Shown: positions 38,346-50,640 of the stretch, piece after piece
Layout of the letters: every line of letters begins with the position of its first letter
Numbering within the stretch: position 1 is the first letter of the stretch
DNA from: Isoetes taiwanensis
Taxonomy: Eukaryota > Streptophyta > Lycopodiopsida > Isoetales > Isoetaceae
Direction of reading: 5' to 3'
Length of the DNA stretch: 64,000 bases
Assembly (NCBI GenBank): GCA_021234155.1
Contig: JAJEKV010000036.1
Span: 11,667,426 to 11,731,425 of the forward strand
The notes under the pieces: model-generated
The model's input: only the letters and a program-made list of their open reading frames with translations
Told to the model about the DNA's origin: nothing
Databases searched by the model: none
Position numbers and translations under genes: made by a program

Positions 38346-38770
38346 TCCTATGACGGGCGATGATTTCTGAGCTTGAGCCGGAGTATCAAACTTGGCTTAT
38401 TCGGGTAACATTTGTGAAACTCCGCATTTTATCAGGAGAATTAGTCTGATTCTCGACAGGCTCCAAGGTTCTATGACTTTTGGTGAGTAACCTTCCCAAT
38501 CGACAAAGTAATACAATCACCAACGAAGAAATTTGGAGTCCAAAATCTCTCGAACTTCGAACTCCTCATGATCATCAATTTTCATGGGTGGTGGCGACGA
38601 AGAAACATGATCCGAGAAAGGATTAACGTGGTAAAGCTCCAATAGAGAAACATGAAATATTGGATGGAGATGAATAGTTGGAGGGAGCTTGAGCTGGAAA
38701 GCTACATTGCTAATCGCCCATTACTTTTGGATGATGATCAGATGTTAATGAGCTGTCAATATGTAGCATA
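38346..38770 (-). pseudogene. Ty3/gypsy chromovirus pol 3' end (chromodomain)
   Basis: The minus strand reads VAFQLKLPPTIHLHPIFHVS, LLELYHVNPFSDHV, EEFEVREILDSKFLRW, a stop, then LYYFVDWEGYSP. This is the integrase C-terminal end followed by a chromodomain of plant chromoviruses, which directs integration to heterochromatin. One stop codon interrupts the chromodomain, and a frame change follows WEGYSP. The rest of pol is absent upstream, so this is a truncated copy. Confidence 0.88.
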
Positions 38771-41525
38771 ATAACAGTGGGGTTTTTTGTTTTTTGCACG
38801 CTTTTTACAAAGGTTTTCCTAAGATTTTATGATGTGATTCGAATGGATGTACTAATGCGCATATCTAGAGTGCATTATTTCTTAGTCGCTGATTTTTTTT
38901 TTTTCCAATGGTCCAACATCCAAGGGCTCACAACAAAAGCCCTCTTTTTATTTTAGGGGCTGAACATGCAAGCCTCGTGGATAGCATTTCAGGGCATTCT
39001 TGCTAAAAATTAATGTTATTGTGATCGAGTGGAAACGATTTGGAGTGGCGTGAGGATGATGGGCCGGATGCTTGCTTCAGCAGTTTGTGCTACATATTCC
39101 AAGTTTCCATGGCATGGTCTGGTGGGTTTCAAGGCAACAGCGAGCGAGACGGCTTGTCTCAGCCGCTTTCCGGGAGGTCAGTTTCATCCTGAGCTATTTT
39201 GTTACAATGGGGGATTTTGTTGCATATTATTTGATCGACTAGGTGAATGTTAGCTCTTTTGCAATGTCCCTTCTCTTTCTTTCTCATAGACCAAAGGCTA
39301 ATATGGACTCCCCTCTTTCCTTGGAGTGCTTAATTACGGCCTTGTCTAAGCCGCTTTCCGGGAGGTCAGTTTCATCCTGAGCTATTTTGTTACAATGGGG
39401 GATTTTGAATTACGGCCTTGTCTAGTGGGCTTCCAGCATCTATCTTCAACCAGTCGTATGAACTTGTCCCTGCCCAGTCGCAGACCAAAGAAATGGAAAT
39501 CTGTGGTTTTTTTTTCGAGCTATGCCCATGTCAAGAAACCAAGCGGAAGATTTTTACAGATGAAATAGTTATTTGCTAGCAATGCAAATATTGCGTGTCT
39601 TGGGATGTGTGTTTTTCCTTGAACGGTAGGATAAGAAGGATGGTGCCATTCCCTTATGGAAGAATGTTTTTTCAAATTCCGTAGTCTTCCTTCATGGGAA
39701 GAACTGCTAAAGCAGCTGGAGTTTTTGATATCTTGGCATTCATGCATCCACAGTCAAAACAGGGAGAAATAAACCTAATTTGCTGATGGCCCTTTCCTTA
39801 TTTGTTTGAACATGTGATCAAGACCGCCGAGCCGGGCTGAATTGTGTATATGCTTATTCTACCAAGCCCTTTGATTTTTGGTCTTATATGGTTGTCTATA
39901 TTACAAAAGCTTTTTAATTCTCTTCAAAATCTTTGGTTGGTTTCTCTTGTGGTGGCTTGTTTTATACCGTGGGCTGCCAAAGTATTTATGTATGTCTCGT
40001 AACTTTGATAGTACGGTGCACCATATTCGAACTTAATAATTTGTAGAATTTTAATTTGCAAGAATTGTTGAAGAATTGGTGGTTGCACTAGTGAGCACGG
40101 GTATTATTTTAGATATAGACCTCGCTATACTTGGACTTTGAAATCCTAGCCCGGGATAACTCCATGGGGATTTAATGGAAAATATTGCAATTGCTTGCCA
40201 TGATCAAGGAGATGGAGTGCGATTGCAATGTCTGGTTGATATGCGGGAGCTATGTTTAACACTCTAGTTGGTCTTGGGTTTCTTTGATCTTTGCAAGCCG
40301 GCAAACCTATCCCTGGCCGCATTTTCGGTCCCTCAAGGCAAATACTGTGTTTCTATACTCTTGGCTTTCTAGTTGCAGCACTTGTGTGGCGCCGTGGTCC
40401 TTCCAAAGCAAATAGGATCGCCCGACAAGACTTCTAGGAATTGGCCGTTTTTTGTCAGATGGACTCTTTCTTGCTCTCAGATTATGCAGTGCCATGGGTT
40501 ACATCTCTTCTGAGGTGCTTGTGACAGTGGAGTAATTTCACATATGCTTGTAGATGTATGAACTCATTTGAAGCAAAAGAATTTCAGATTCTCCAAAAGA
40601 ATCCTTGTTTGGCATCGAGGGTGTTTTGATCGATATATGCAAGCCCATCGTGTTTTCCACCGTGTATTGGATCGGTGATAACATGATGTGTTTTGCCTTG
40701 CGTGTCGATTGTTCTTGCTAGCCCGCCAATTTAATGGAACGAAAAGAAAGTCGATGGCTCCAAATGCTATATATCCAAAGTAAGTGTGGCTTTCATTATT
40801 GCATTCGCATTGGAATAGACGATATTAATTGTATCCTTGTTTGTTCTCTGAGACATTTTTATGCGGTGAATGAATCTTCAAACACTCTATTTCAAAATAC
40901 TCTATTTTGGTGCAATTGTCAAGCTTTGTTATCTTATGTAGCACTATGTTCAACTCATATCATGATGGATGGTTAAACTCGGGTTCAAATTCCGCACCAA
41001 GTTTACTATGGCTCTAAGCCATCGCCCATCCAGAATTTCATGCACATGAATTAGGTGCAAAACTATTTAAAAAATTGCGGTTGCTCTTCAGAGCATTGTG
41101 ATGAAGAGACAAATTATGCTTTTATGCCATTCATATACGGGGATACAATGTTGTGGTGAAGAATCAAATTCTATTTTTATACCATTCTTTGTTTCTCAAC
41201 TTGGTTCTTTTACTTTACTCATTCTTCTTGCTCTTTTATTATTATACATCACCGTAGTTTTTTTTTTCTTTTTTTTTCTTTAAATTTACCAAAGACACTA
41301 GGTGAATTACATTTCTCCATGGCATTCAACTCAACCTAGAGGAGGATTCTTGCCATTCACTCAACCTAGAGGAGGATTCTTGCTATTTTGTTCCATTTCT
41401 CTGCCTCATTTAATAAAGTCTCTCTCATTGTTTCTAACATTAAGTATAGTATAGTTTGTATCATTGTTTCTACATGTGAAATTCCTTCTTAAGGGCCGAA
41501 GGGCCCAAATTTTTTAATATAGCAA
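38771..41525. other. No gene seen; includes a locally copied 59-bp block
   Basis: No frame matches a known family. 39161-39219 is repeated at 39349-39407. A short tandem repeat containing actcaacctagaggaggatt lies at about 41328-41385. Confidence 0.5.
39161..39424 (+). repeat. Copied 59-bp block flanked by 17-bp direct repeats
   Basis: The block starting agccgctttccgggaggtca (39161-39219) recurs exactly at 39349-39407. The second copy is flanked on both sides by aattacggccttgtcta (39332-39348 and 39408-39424). The source copy is preceded by the similar acggcttgtctc. Confidence 0.92.
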
Positions 41526-41957
41526 TCAACACATAACTATCATTAACATTAATTAATACAAACCATTGCATCCAACACATTTAAAAAAAAATCCCCCTCA
41601 AACCCCTTTGGTTTGGGTGCATATTCACCGGGGTGACGTAGGGCGTGAGAGCCCCTAAAATCATGTTTTGCATTACAAAATCAATACCATATAGTACATT
41701 ACCTCAAATCTTATAGTATTTTATAAATTTTGTTATACAAGATACCAAATCCTATACATCCATACCCCACAAATGAGGAACTTTGTAATGCGGTGTAGAT
41801 TAAGGAATAAGGGTGAATATGCCTATCCAACGACTCTCGATGCGAGTCACCCCCGTGTGAATATGCACCCAAACCAAAGGGGTTTTGGGGATTTTATTTT
41901 AAATGTGTTGGATGCAATGGTTTGTATTAATTAATGTTAATGATAGTTATGTGTTGA
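41526..41957. mobile_element. 432-bp non-autonomous element with 112-bp terminal inverted repeats
   Basis: The left TIR (41526-41637) and right TIR (41846-41957) are near-perfect reverse complements, starting tcaacacataactatcatta. Flanks read atatagcaa on the left and atatgcaa on the right, a probable 8-9 bp target-site duplication with one change. Long TIRs and a duplication of this size are typical of Mutator-like elements. The 208-bp interior has no ORF. It sits at the edge of a gypsy integrase remnant. Confidence 0.88.
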
Positions 41958-43200
41958 ATATGCAAGAACTCCAAAAGCGGCTTAAAAATCCTACCTGAAC
42001 TAAGGTCTTTGATCGCGACAATAATATCCGCAATCCATGAGGTCTCGCTATTTCACAAAGAAGAAGATCAGTTGTTCCCTCACCGGGTGATGGAGATGTT
42101 GCGGGGAATGAAAGGAGCCATCGAGAGAAACGATCAATAACCACCATGATGGCATCACAACACCAGAGAGTGGCAACTCAAATAAGATCTACTTAAAATA
42201 CTCTTCCAAGGTCCATTTGGAACCGGCAATGACCCGAGAAGAAAACCATGAGGAAGATGTCTTGAAACCTTTTCTCGACAATAGATATCACAGATCGAAT
42301 AAAAACTTCTACGAGCTTAATTAAGCCGGACCACCAATACTCTTGACTAATAATTTCAAGAGTCTTGGCTACTCCAAAATGTTCTAAGAACAGTGAGTCA
42401 TAGCAAACCCGAGAACTTGAAACCTAGAAGCACCATCCGGCATATACAAAAAGCCCATCATGGAACAGAGTCCATCTCGAATCTCAAAAGGGTCTTAGTC
42501 CAATTGTATTTACCGAGAAGATGATGTAGTGCCAAGATGTGAGAATACATCTTAAGCCAATGGATCGGAGGGCAGAGATGTCCAAATAGACTCCAGCAAG
42601 GCTGTATCATGAGGCCTCTCATACAAAGTGATGGCCATAAGCTGGGACTGATCAAATCCTAAAATAACCTGTGATTGCTGATTAAATGCAGGATCATCTA
42701 GCTTAGGCTCAAGGTAGGAGCATTGAGACAAGGCATCAGGCTTCCCTTGGAGAGGTCCAGGACGGTACTTGATCACGAAATCAATGCAGGATAATACTTG
42801 AGTATGCCACCGCCGACGGGCGACGTTTGAGCACTCGACCAGACTGAAAATATTATAGTGGGATCAGAGGAAGTGGATATCGATTTGACATTATGATTTT
42901 ATTAAGGCCGCAATATCAACGACTAGATGCAGAGAGTTATCTTTCTTTTTGAGAAGAAGATAGGTGCTCCAGCAGGGCATTGAGAATGTCGAATGAAACC
43001 AGTAGCTAGATTTTCTTCAATATAATCCTGCAAAACCTTCAACTCAGCAGGAGATAGGCCATATATCGGACCATATGGTGGCATTATCTCGGGCTGCAAA
43101 TCAATTGGACAATCACAGTATAGATGATTGTATAGATAGCAGGTTGGATATGGTGTTCCCCATCCGACAACAACTGATGTATAGGCCCTCCGTCTCACTC
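41958..43200 (-). pseudogene. Ty3/gypsy pol remnant (RT, RNase H end, integrase)
   Basis: On the minus strand: RT entry PPYGPIYGLSPAELKVLQDY and EENLATGFIRHSQCPAGAPI (42923-43198); end of RNase H with VIKYRPGPLQGKPDALSQ (42552-42790); integrase core MVVIDRFSRW (41947-42147). Most of the RT palm and part of RNase H are deleted between 42790 and 42923. The order is that of Ty3/gypsy pol. Stops and frame changes make it inactive. The integrase frame runs into the TIR element at 41957, which marks the later insertion or the remnant's end. Confidence 0.88.
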
Positions 43201-45797
43201 ACGTCTGGGATGGCCAGACAACGTGCAGAGGACACAGAGATGCCATTTTGCCCATCCTCTATGGGCTCCTACATCATCAGAAGCAATACAACACGTCATC
43301 ACTAGCAATAACAACAATAAACTACCACGAAGGGTAGTGAAAATCCATCTATCCATCATATCAAATACAACATCATGTCAGTACATCGATAGACCTCCTA
43401 TCCAGGCTCAGACTCGAGGAAAAAGTTAACTGATGAGGCTGGGGCCTCTAGATAGAAAAGATTGAATTATGGCAATAACTTAGGCTGATAATAGACAATA
43501 GCTAGAGTTGATCACTCTATCCACTCCTCCTGTGCATACTTTATAAATGGGTTAAATGTAACGAGCTTGGCCCGTTAGCAGGCATGTAACTTATATTTTA
43601 ATGATGATTATTGAGAATATTTCAATTGATCATTACATGAGGAATACATACTATGTATGAGAAGTATATGTAAAATTTATGTGATAAAAGCAAAGACCGG
43701 CCGGGTTTCTATGAGAGTTTCTAGAAGGAGGCGGATGAGCAACTTCTAGGCAATTTTGCTGGCCGAAGTTTGGAGCATCATATCTCGGCAACCTGGGATC
43801 CAATTCAGATAATTTTTACTTTGCTGGAAAGATTTTCATCAGCTTTTTTGAATCTGATAAATATGGCAGAAAGAGTGAAACCGTTTTAATTGATCGCACC
43901 TTTGTATCTTTTTGTGCAAACTTTACTTCCTAGAGCTAGGAGAATTTGAAAGGAGGGATATTTTGAGAAAAAACCGCTAGAAGGAGTCAAAGGACTATCG
44001 CTGAAGTGGTTCTCACGTTTACACCAGGGGATGCTTATATTGCTTAGATTATTCTTGTTATTGAAGAAAAGAATTAGGATTCAATGATTTGAATTAAGAG
44101 TGTTAAAGGAATCTGAGTGACATTGAATCTGATAATGTGGGATGGAAAGTCTTTTGCCATGGTGGAATATAAGAGGAAGTAAGAAGTAAGCTAAAATTAT
44201 TGTAAGAAGTCTGGGAATAGTCTTTAGAATTGTAGATAGTAGGGCAGATTTTGTATGGAGTAAATGGGATCCTGGCAACAACAATATAGAGATTGTTTTG
44301 CTTGGGAGAAGACAGATTTCAATTGGAACCTTGGAGATCATGTAGCTTATAAGGGTTGCATGAAGGTTCTAGCAAGGGCACGAAAGGCACCATCAGCTCC
44401 ACAAGATAAGGTGCTAATTTAGAGATAGGCAAAAGATGTATATGTATCTTTGGTGATTAGTTTGAAGTTAAGATGCTATAATAAACTATGATATAGAATT
44501 GCGCTGCTAAAAAGATGAGACAAATTAATCTCCTAGTTGGATAGTAAGAGGATGTATGCCAAAGCGGTCTAGAGAAGCTTATGGGGGCTTATAGAGTATG
44601 GCATGGCATGGAGTTGTTGTTGACCAAATAAAATCTTTGAGCTATGTAATTGATTAATTAGTAAGAAAAACAAGCAAACATTAGAGTATTAGTAAAATAT
44701 TCACTCCTTGAAAAGAGCCACTGGGAAAGCATGTTGGTTGAAGTTGCTAGGTGATCCTTCTATCTTATATCGATATAAATGGTATGGATATTATGATTGC
44801 TTGGGAATAGGATATTATGGCATCCTAGAAGAAGCTTTTCCTATGGGGAGGAAAATGCTAGACATTCTATGTGTTCTTATATAATGTATTTGGACATGCT
44901 AAATGCTTGGATACTATGGTTATGTGTCAAGGTTGCATCATGTTAGCATGTACTTGTTGAATATTTGACATTATAATGTGGTAGAACATTGTTAGCATTG
45001 TTCCCGGTAAACGATAGGAAATGCATGTGGATTGTGACTCTTGATTCTTGGATCATACGATAGTGAATATGGTTTAAACGATGGGGATGAGGTTTTTTGG
45101 CGCCAAGGGCCACCGTTAGCGCTAGGGCGCCGTGGAAGAGGGACCGCCCTTCTCTTCCACAATCCGCAACCTCCATCGCTCCATTCGTTGAAGATTCTTC
45201 GCATAAGGCTAGCGGGGCATGACGTAATTCTTAGTTTCGAAATCGGGGATTCAAGATCCGCTTTGGATGCACATTCTTTCTTCTTTTATGGCTGCACAAC
45301 TGAAGTCTTGGTCATTTGTAATGTAACCACCTGGCGGGTTCTTCTCTTTGATGCTTGCACAAACGTGATTCTTCTTTTTGATGCCTCGCATTATGTCCAT
45401 TTTCCTTTCTTGGTTATGGTCCTTATTTGAAAGGGTTGCCCGAATAGGGACACTGGCCTATAAGGCGAAGAGGAGAAGAAGTTTCTCAGTCAGATCCAGG
45501 TTATGGAAAGATGCATCAGAATATGTAATTCTTGCAGTGAAAATGGTCTGATAGATATTTCTTGAAAAGAATTTTAGTTATGCCGTTTTCCTCTTCACTC
45601 TTCCTTGCAGCGTGAAGATCCGTGTTCTGTTATAGAAGATAAGAAAGATTCAGTTTGCTTTGGGAAATTGTGCAGTTAATCAGAATTATTGGATTATATT
45701 GAAGAGGGAAGGATAACAGGATATATAGCAGTAGCCAGATTGAGCACAGAAGCACTCAGGTTGCTTTTTAAGCACTGCAAAGCTTGATAAGCCACAC
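43201..45797. other. No gene seen; possible retrotransposon-derived DNA
   Basis: No known domain was found. The part upstream of the gypsy remnant may be degraded gag, but nothing supports this directly. A plus-strand frame at 45041-45430 (129 codons) is not recognised. Confidence 0.4.
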
Positions 45798-46015
45798 AAA
45801 TTCTGAAGTTTGAGTGAAACTTTGGTACTGATGCCAAAGTACCTTGGCTTTCCATATGGAATTAGCATGCCATGCCAGATCACGCCAAGTCTCGAGCTTG
45901 TGCACTCAAATAATGAAATTTGGGGTGAAACTTTGATGCGATGCCAAAGTACCTTGGCTTTCCATATGGAATTAGCATGCAATGCCAGATACTACCAAGT
46001 CTGTGCATGTGCTTC
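45798..46015 (+). repeat. Two-unit tandem repeat, period about 110 bp
   Basis: Both units contain gatgccaaagtaccttggct and tccatatggaattagcatgc. The second differs by small substitutions and a 2-bp loss. There is no coding meaning. Confidence 0.9.
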
Positions 46016-46376
46016 CTCAGGTACTAATATGCCTGTTTGTGTTATATTTGGCTGCTATCTTATAATCTCAGGTCGCACATCTTCGTATTACTTCAGCAAT
46101 TCTGGTTATTTGTGTGTTTCTCAGAACAAGAGGAGTTATTTCGAGAGCCATTGGTTCTTCTTGATCATCTTGCGCCTTACGGTTAGGATGTGGAGAGACA
46201 TTTGCATTTTAATGTACATCCGCTATTAGAGCTTCTAATAAGCTGCGGTAAAGGGAATGAAGATGTTAAGTCTACTCACGTAGTAGTTCTCTTCTTTGTA
46301 ATGAGGCATTGTATTTCTATTCTATATAATATAAAAAAAAACACCTCGGTACCTTCAAAAAAAAAAAAAAAACAAA
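46016..46376 (+). other. Possible retroposon 3' end with two poly(A) runs
   Basis: Sequence ends gtaatgaggcattgtatttc, then an A9 run and, after ctcggtaccttc, an A16 run ending at about 46374. This is what a polyadenylated 3' UTR copied into DNA would look like. No coding part was recognised upstream. Confidence 0.35.
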
Positions 46377-47880
46377 TATAGTTTAAACTCTAACATGTGG
46401 AGCATGTGCTAAGTTCTTGGCTGATACATGAGTGCATATTCTTCGGGGCCAGAGCCCATTTGCAGTGGCTTGGACTTGCAGTTGTTTTTTATTCTTGACA
46501 TCAGGTGTGGTCACTCTAGTGAGGGTGCTTTGTCACGTTACATGGCTTGGAAGTGGTCCTTTAGTACTGAAAGCAGGCTGGGTGTGTACACATGAGGCTT
46601 ACCCTGTCCATATTTGCTGCAGGGCCTGATCAACCCAGGTGGCCTTCATAGAACTGGAGTAGGTACTGCATGCTTATGGATATCTCATGGTTATTTTATA
46701 TCATGGTTTCTCATGGTCTCGTGGTTATCTCTTGATTATTGTAAGATTATGACATGTGCATTTACATTTTATTTGGATGACTTGATGGTGTTCTGGTTCT
46801 TATTATCATAGTTCATGTTATGTGCTAATACTGCATTGCTAGGTTCTAGCATAAAGGGTTTCTTAGATGAGGCATCTAAGTCTAAGAATTATTTTTGTGA
46901 TTGGCACATCGTAGATTTTTCTTGTTGATTATGCTCGCATTTTTTAAATGCCTCAAACCTCCACTTAGTCTTTAAGACTAACCCCACGTATTCATGGTGT
47001 AAGCTGTTTCAGAAGTAGCAAAATGTAGCAGGGCAATTGAAGGGCACAACTGAGTGCAGTCTTAACTTATGGGGAATCTATATACCTTTAGAAAGGCCTT
47101 GTCATTTCTAGCTTATGGTTATTAAACTGCATATCATTGTCTTGTATATGCCACAAGAGTGCTATACAATTATGTTTCAAATATGTATGTACTTCTAACT
47201 GTGGATTTCAAGACAAAGATTCAATTCTTTACCAAGATTTCTTCAACAATATTGCATTATTCGACTCATGCATACCAATTTGTCATTGTCTTATGCAAGG
47301 TTAGATGGGATTTCAGGTTACCCTGAGGGTTAACCCGATAGGCCCATTACACTAAATTAGGCTTTGTCGTGACCGTAACCTGTCGGAGATGCAGTCCCAT
47401 GGTATCATCTGCAACTCTTGAGAGTCAAGACAACATGATTGACTCAGAAAGTATCGAATTCATACCCTGCCTATACGAAGTGACTGACTATAAGTCTAGC
47501 CCGCTATGGTCCCCAGTAGCAGTGCTCAGCAAGGGCCTCCCTCCACTTTGCCACTGACCTCGTTTTGTGGTGCTCGGTCACTCCATAGCCTCCGTAGCCT
47601 GATCGGCTCTATGCACAGGCTGTGTATAATAGAAACTAAGGGGTTTAAACTAGGAGCATCATCTAAATAATGGCTACTAGGTCTCTAAACGCTTCTCAAT
47701 ACATGAAAGATGCAAACATGAGATCAATCAACACCATATATCAAGATAACATGATAAGAATAACGACTAATCCAAATCACATGCATCTAACTTACAATTA
47801 GGGTTCATTGATTAGGCTTCGATCAGAGCTATATTCTAGAATGGGTCTATTAAAAGTACGACATGCTAACTGATCTGGAA
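46377..47880. other. No gene seen
   Basis: Possible LTR sequence belonging to the minus-strand gypsy end that follows, but the limits cannot be set by eye. Confidence 0.4.
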
Positions 47881-48505
47881 TGCTAACTTCCAAATGTACC
47901 TATGAATCTACGTAAAATACCTGCTTCTAAAGAGTTGTCTCCTGCTCACAGAGTCTCCATCACTTGTAGGTGGTTTGGAGTAGATGCTCCTCCCTCCGAT
48001 GCACATGCACTTCTGGAGCTGTTGCTGCAAGCTGTGCCGTTGAAGATGATCCTTGAACTGGAGCTACAAGCTGAACTGGATCAGAAGATGGTGGAGCCAA
48101 AAGTGGTCTAGAGTTAGGGTTTAGCCTTTTATATGTTAGGGTTTACATGATATGCCACATGGCTCCAATGGGATGTGTCCGTGTGGCAGGTCACCAATAG
48201 GATGAAGCCACATGGAAATGGTTTTATACCTAAGGTTTGAATAACTTGGCCATGCCTCACCTCTAATATTAGGTGCACACAAATCTAATAATATAGATTT
48301 GTATTCTGACGCGGCCTAGGATATATGTATTTACAATCAGATATTCTATGGGAACGCCACATTCTTCCCCTTAACATAATGTTGTCCTCAGGATTATGTA
48401 AGGTGAAACGAACCTACATCAATGTTAGGCAGCAATAACAATTCCTAAGTTAATACTTAGGATTTATTATAGTAATGACTTCCGATATTTTATTGTATAA
48501 ATAAA
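47881..48505 (-). mobile_element. Ty3/gypsy 3' end with LTR part, copy 1
   Basis: Minus strand: gaggacaacattatg, then ttaaggggaagaatg at about 48366-48390. This matches the purine-rich tract before the 3' LTR of plant gypsy elements. The following sequence holds a TATA-like acatataaaaggc near 48131-48143. A diverged relative lies at 50090-50640 in the same orientation. Confidence 0.6.
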
Positions 48506-50005
48506 CGTAAAGACACAGTGCCCCGGGATAGGTTACAGGGACGCATCGCATGATACGGGGACCCCCTTGACTTGCAGAATGCAGTATATAGGCTATATGA
48601 GGCATGCTCAGGCCGTATCACATCGTCAGGACAGCCGGTAATCAGTAGTATTGGAGTGCGTCAGGGTTGCCCCCTCTCCCCCACACTCTTTGGCCTATAA
48701 CTCATATATGCTGACGATGTCAACCTCCTGGCCTATACTCCAGAGGACATGCAACGTCACCTAGATGCTCTTGACACTTTCTGCCGATTCACTGGCATGA
48801 GAGTACACTTGGCTAAAACTAGGTGCTGCTAGTTTCATCATCGCCGGCTAAGGGTTCCTTCATCACTTACCAGGGACAAGATGTAGAGGTGGCTCCGACC
48901 TACAAGTACTTAGGGATCGAAGTTCTCTACTACCACCCATTGGGATGTCGCCATCAAAGTTGCAAAAGTCACGGGTAAACGGTTGGAAAGCACTATATGC
49001 CATGCAACAACACCACAAGGTGAGTTGTATGCCCGGGGCCACCAGCACACTTGTTTTGGGCCTTGGTCAAGCCGGTCCTTTGTATGGGCGAAGTGTGGGG
49101 TCCGGTGATATCCCTCAACACTTGAATGACCTCGAAAGTCGCGAAAGCCTTCTTGGCACGAGCCCCTTGGGGTAAAGTCCACGATTCTATACCAGATCCT
49201 ACTCCGTGAGACAGTTTTCTACCCTTCAAGCGGCCGCATTGGAACGCCATATCATTTACTTCGTAAGGTGGTCGCTATGGGTGATACACGTTTGCCAACC
49301 TTGCTTTGGCCACGGGCGATGGGGTCCCCAATGCCCGAAAGCCCACCGGAAAGACAAGAAAGCTCGCTGGTTCTCACGCTAGTGTACAGCAAACGAAGCA
49401 GCATACATGTAAGGACAAAGAAAGATCACAAAATCAGCAAAGAAGTCAATCCTAGGCTCAACGAGGCCCACACCGCATTCTTGTACACGGGGTTGCCCAT
49501 GAAGAAGCCAGACTTATAGCTTCCATTCGCGACGGGTGCACATCGGCCCGCATTGAGACAGACGTTGGGCCGAGGGCGAGAGCAAAGGCTTTGCTGTTGC
49601 CACTAGGGCTTCACCGAGGAGGATGAATGTCATGCCCTCGATTCGCCCAAAGATTTGCCCATATCCGAGAGGTATGTTCGGGGTTACTAGTGCCCGCCAA
49701 CCGTTGCATGAGTTATTGAACACGGGCGGCCAAGTGGGTTTGTTGGGGTCATACCTCGTGAGGTTATAGATGCACGGACTTCGGTTGTGTCCTCAGGGAT
49801 GGTATTGAACTATCCTATACAATTGTGCCGCGTGCCAAAGATACTTATTCTTGCTAAGGTTTTTCCTCGAAAACCCTTTTCGAGGCGGGGGTTTTTAATC
49901 CTCACAAGAACACGGTTGCTACTCTCTTTTGTTTGGGTCCCATATGCTAATTGGTCTCCATGGACACTAAAAACCTATTCTATTCTATTCTATTCTATAT
50001 TCACA
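48506..50005 (+). mobile_element. LINE F: RT with intact YADD, 5'-truncated
   Basis: Starts inside the RT palm (DTVPRDRL, then DPLDLQNAVYRLYEACSGR). It continues ISSIGVRQGCPLSPTLFGL, two stops or a gap, LIYADDVNLLAYTPEDMQRH and LDALDTFCRFTGMRVHLAKT. Downstream frames include QAAALERHIIYF and VVAMGDTRLPTLLWPRAMG (49268-49519). The 3' end has an (ATTCT)n tail at about 49975-49998. Both catalytic Asp residues are present, but frameshifts are frequent. The sequence is a different family from the LINEs at 5.1 and 9.5 kb. Confidence 0.88.
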
Positions 50006-50089
50006 TACTTGTAACTCTAAATTATATAGCCTTAACAAGTGTACATTAATAATATAATAACATAATTAGGAGTCACAAGATTAAGACAA
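50006..50089. repeat. Left copy of a direct repeat flanking the second gypsy end
   Basis: aacaagtgtacatta, then cataattaggag, at about 50035-50096 recurs at about 50685-50745. The two copies flank the gypsy 3' end at 50097-50684. Confidence 0.7.
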
Positions 50090-50640
50090 AATGCCAAGAC
50101 TTTTGGACATATCTATGAATCTATGCAAAATATCTGCTCCTAAAGAGTTGTCTCCTGTTCGCGGAGTCTCCATCACTTGTACGTGTTGGAGTAGATGTTC
50201 TTCCTTCTGATATGCATCCGCTCCTGGAGCTATTGCTGCAAGAGGGTTTGGCCTTTTATGTATTAGAATTTACATGATATGCCATAGGGCATTAATGGGA
50301 TGTGTCTGTGTGGCAGGTTGCCAATAGGATGAGGCCACGTGGAAATGGTTGTATACCTAAGATTGGCCAAGTTATATGAGTAATTTGGCCATGCCCCTCC
50401 CCACATTAAGTGCGTACAAGTCTATTAATATAAATTTGTATTGTGACATGGCCTAGAATATACGTATTTACACCATATATTCTAGGGGAACGTGACATTC
50501 TTCCCTCTTAGCATAATGATGTCCTCAGCATTACGTAAGGTGAAACGAATCTGCATCAACATTATGCAGCAATAACAATTTTCAACGCTTAGGATTTATT
50601 ATAGAAATGACTTTCGATATTTAGTTGTATCAAAAAATAG
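50090..50640 (-). mobile_element. Ty3/gypsy 3' end with LTR part, copy 2
   Basis: Homologous to 47881-48505 with many substitutions. The minus strand has gaggacatcattatg and the purine-rich ctaagagggaagaatg at about 50493-50516. It shares the internal order with copy 1 but lacks part of its left segment. It is an independent insertion or an old duplicate. Confidence 0.6.

Noticed and set aside
40960-41000. B-box-like gggttcaaattcc as a SINE
   Set aside because: No A-box is found at the right distance upstream.
45041-45430. 129-codon plus-strand frame as a gene
   Set aside because: No motif, no homologue recognised, no convincing gene structure, and it sits in TE-rich DNA.
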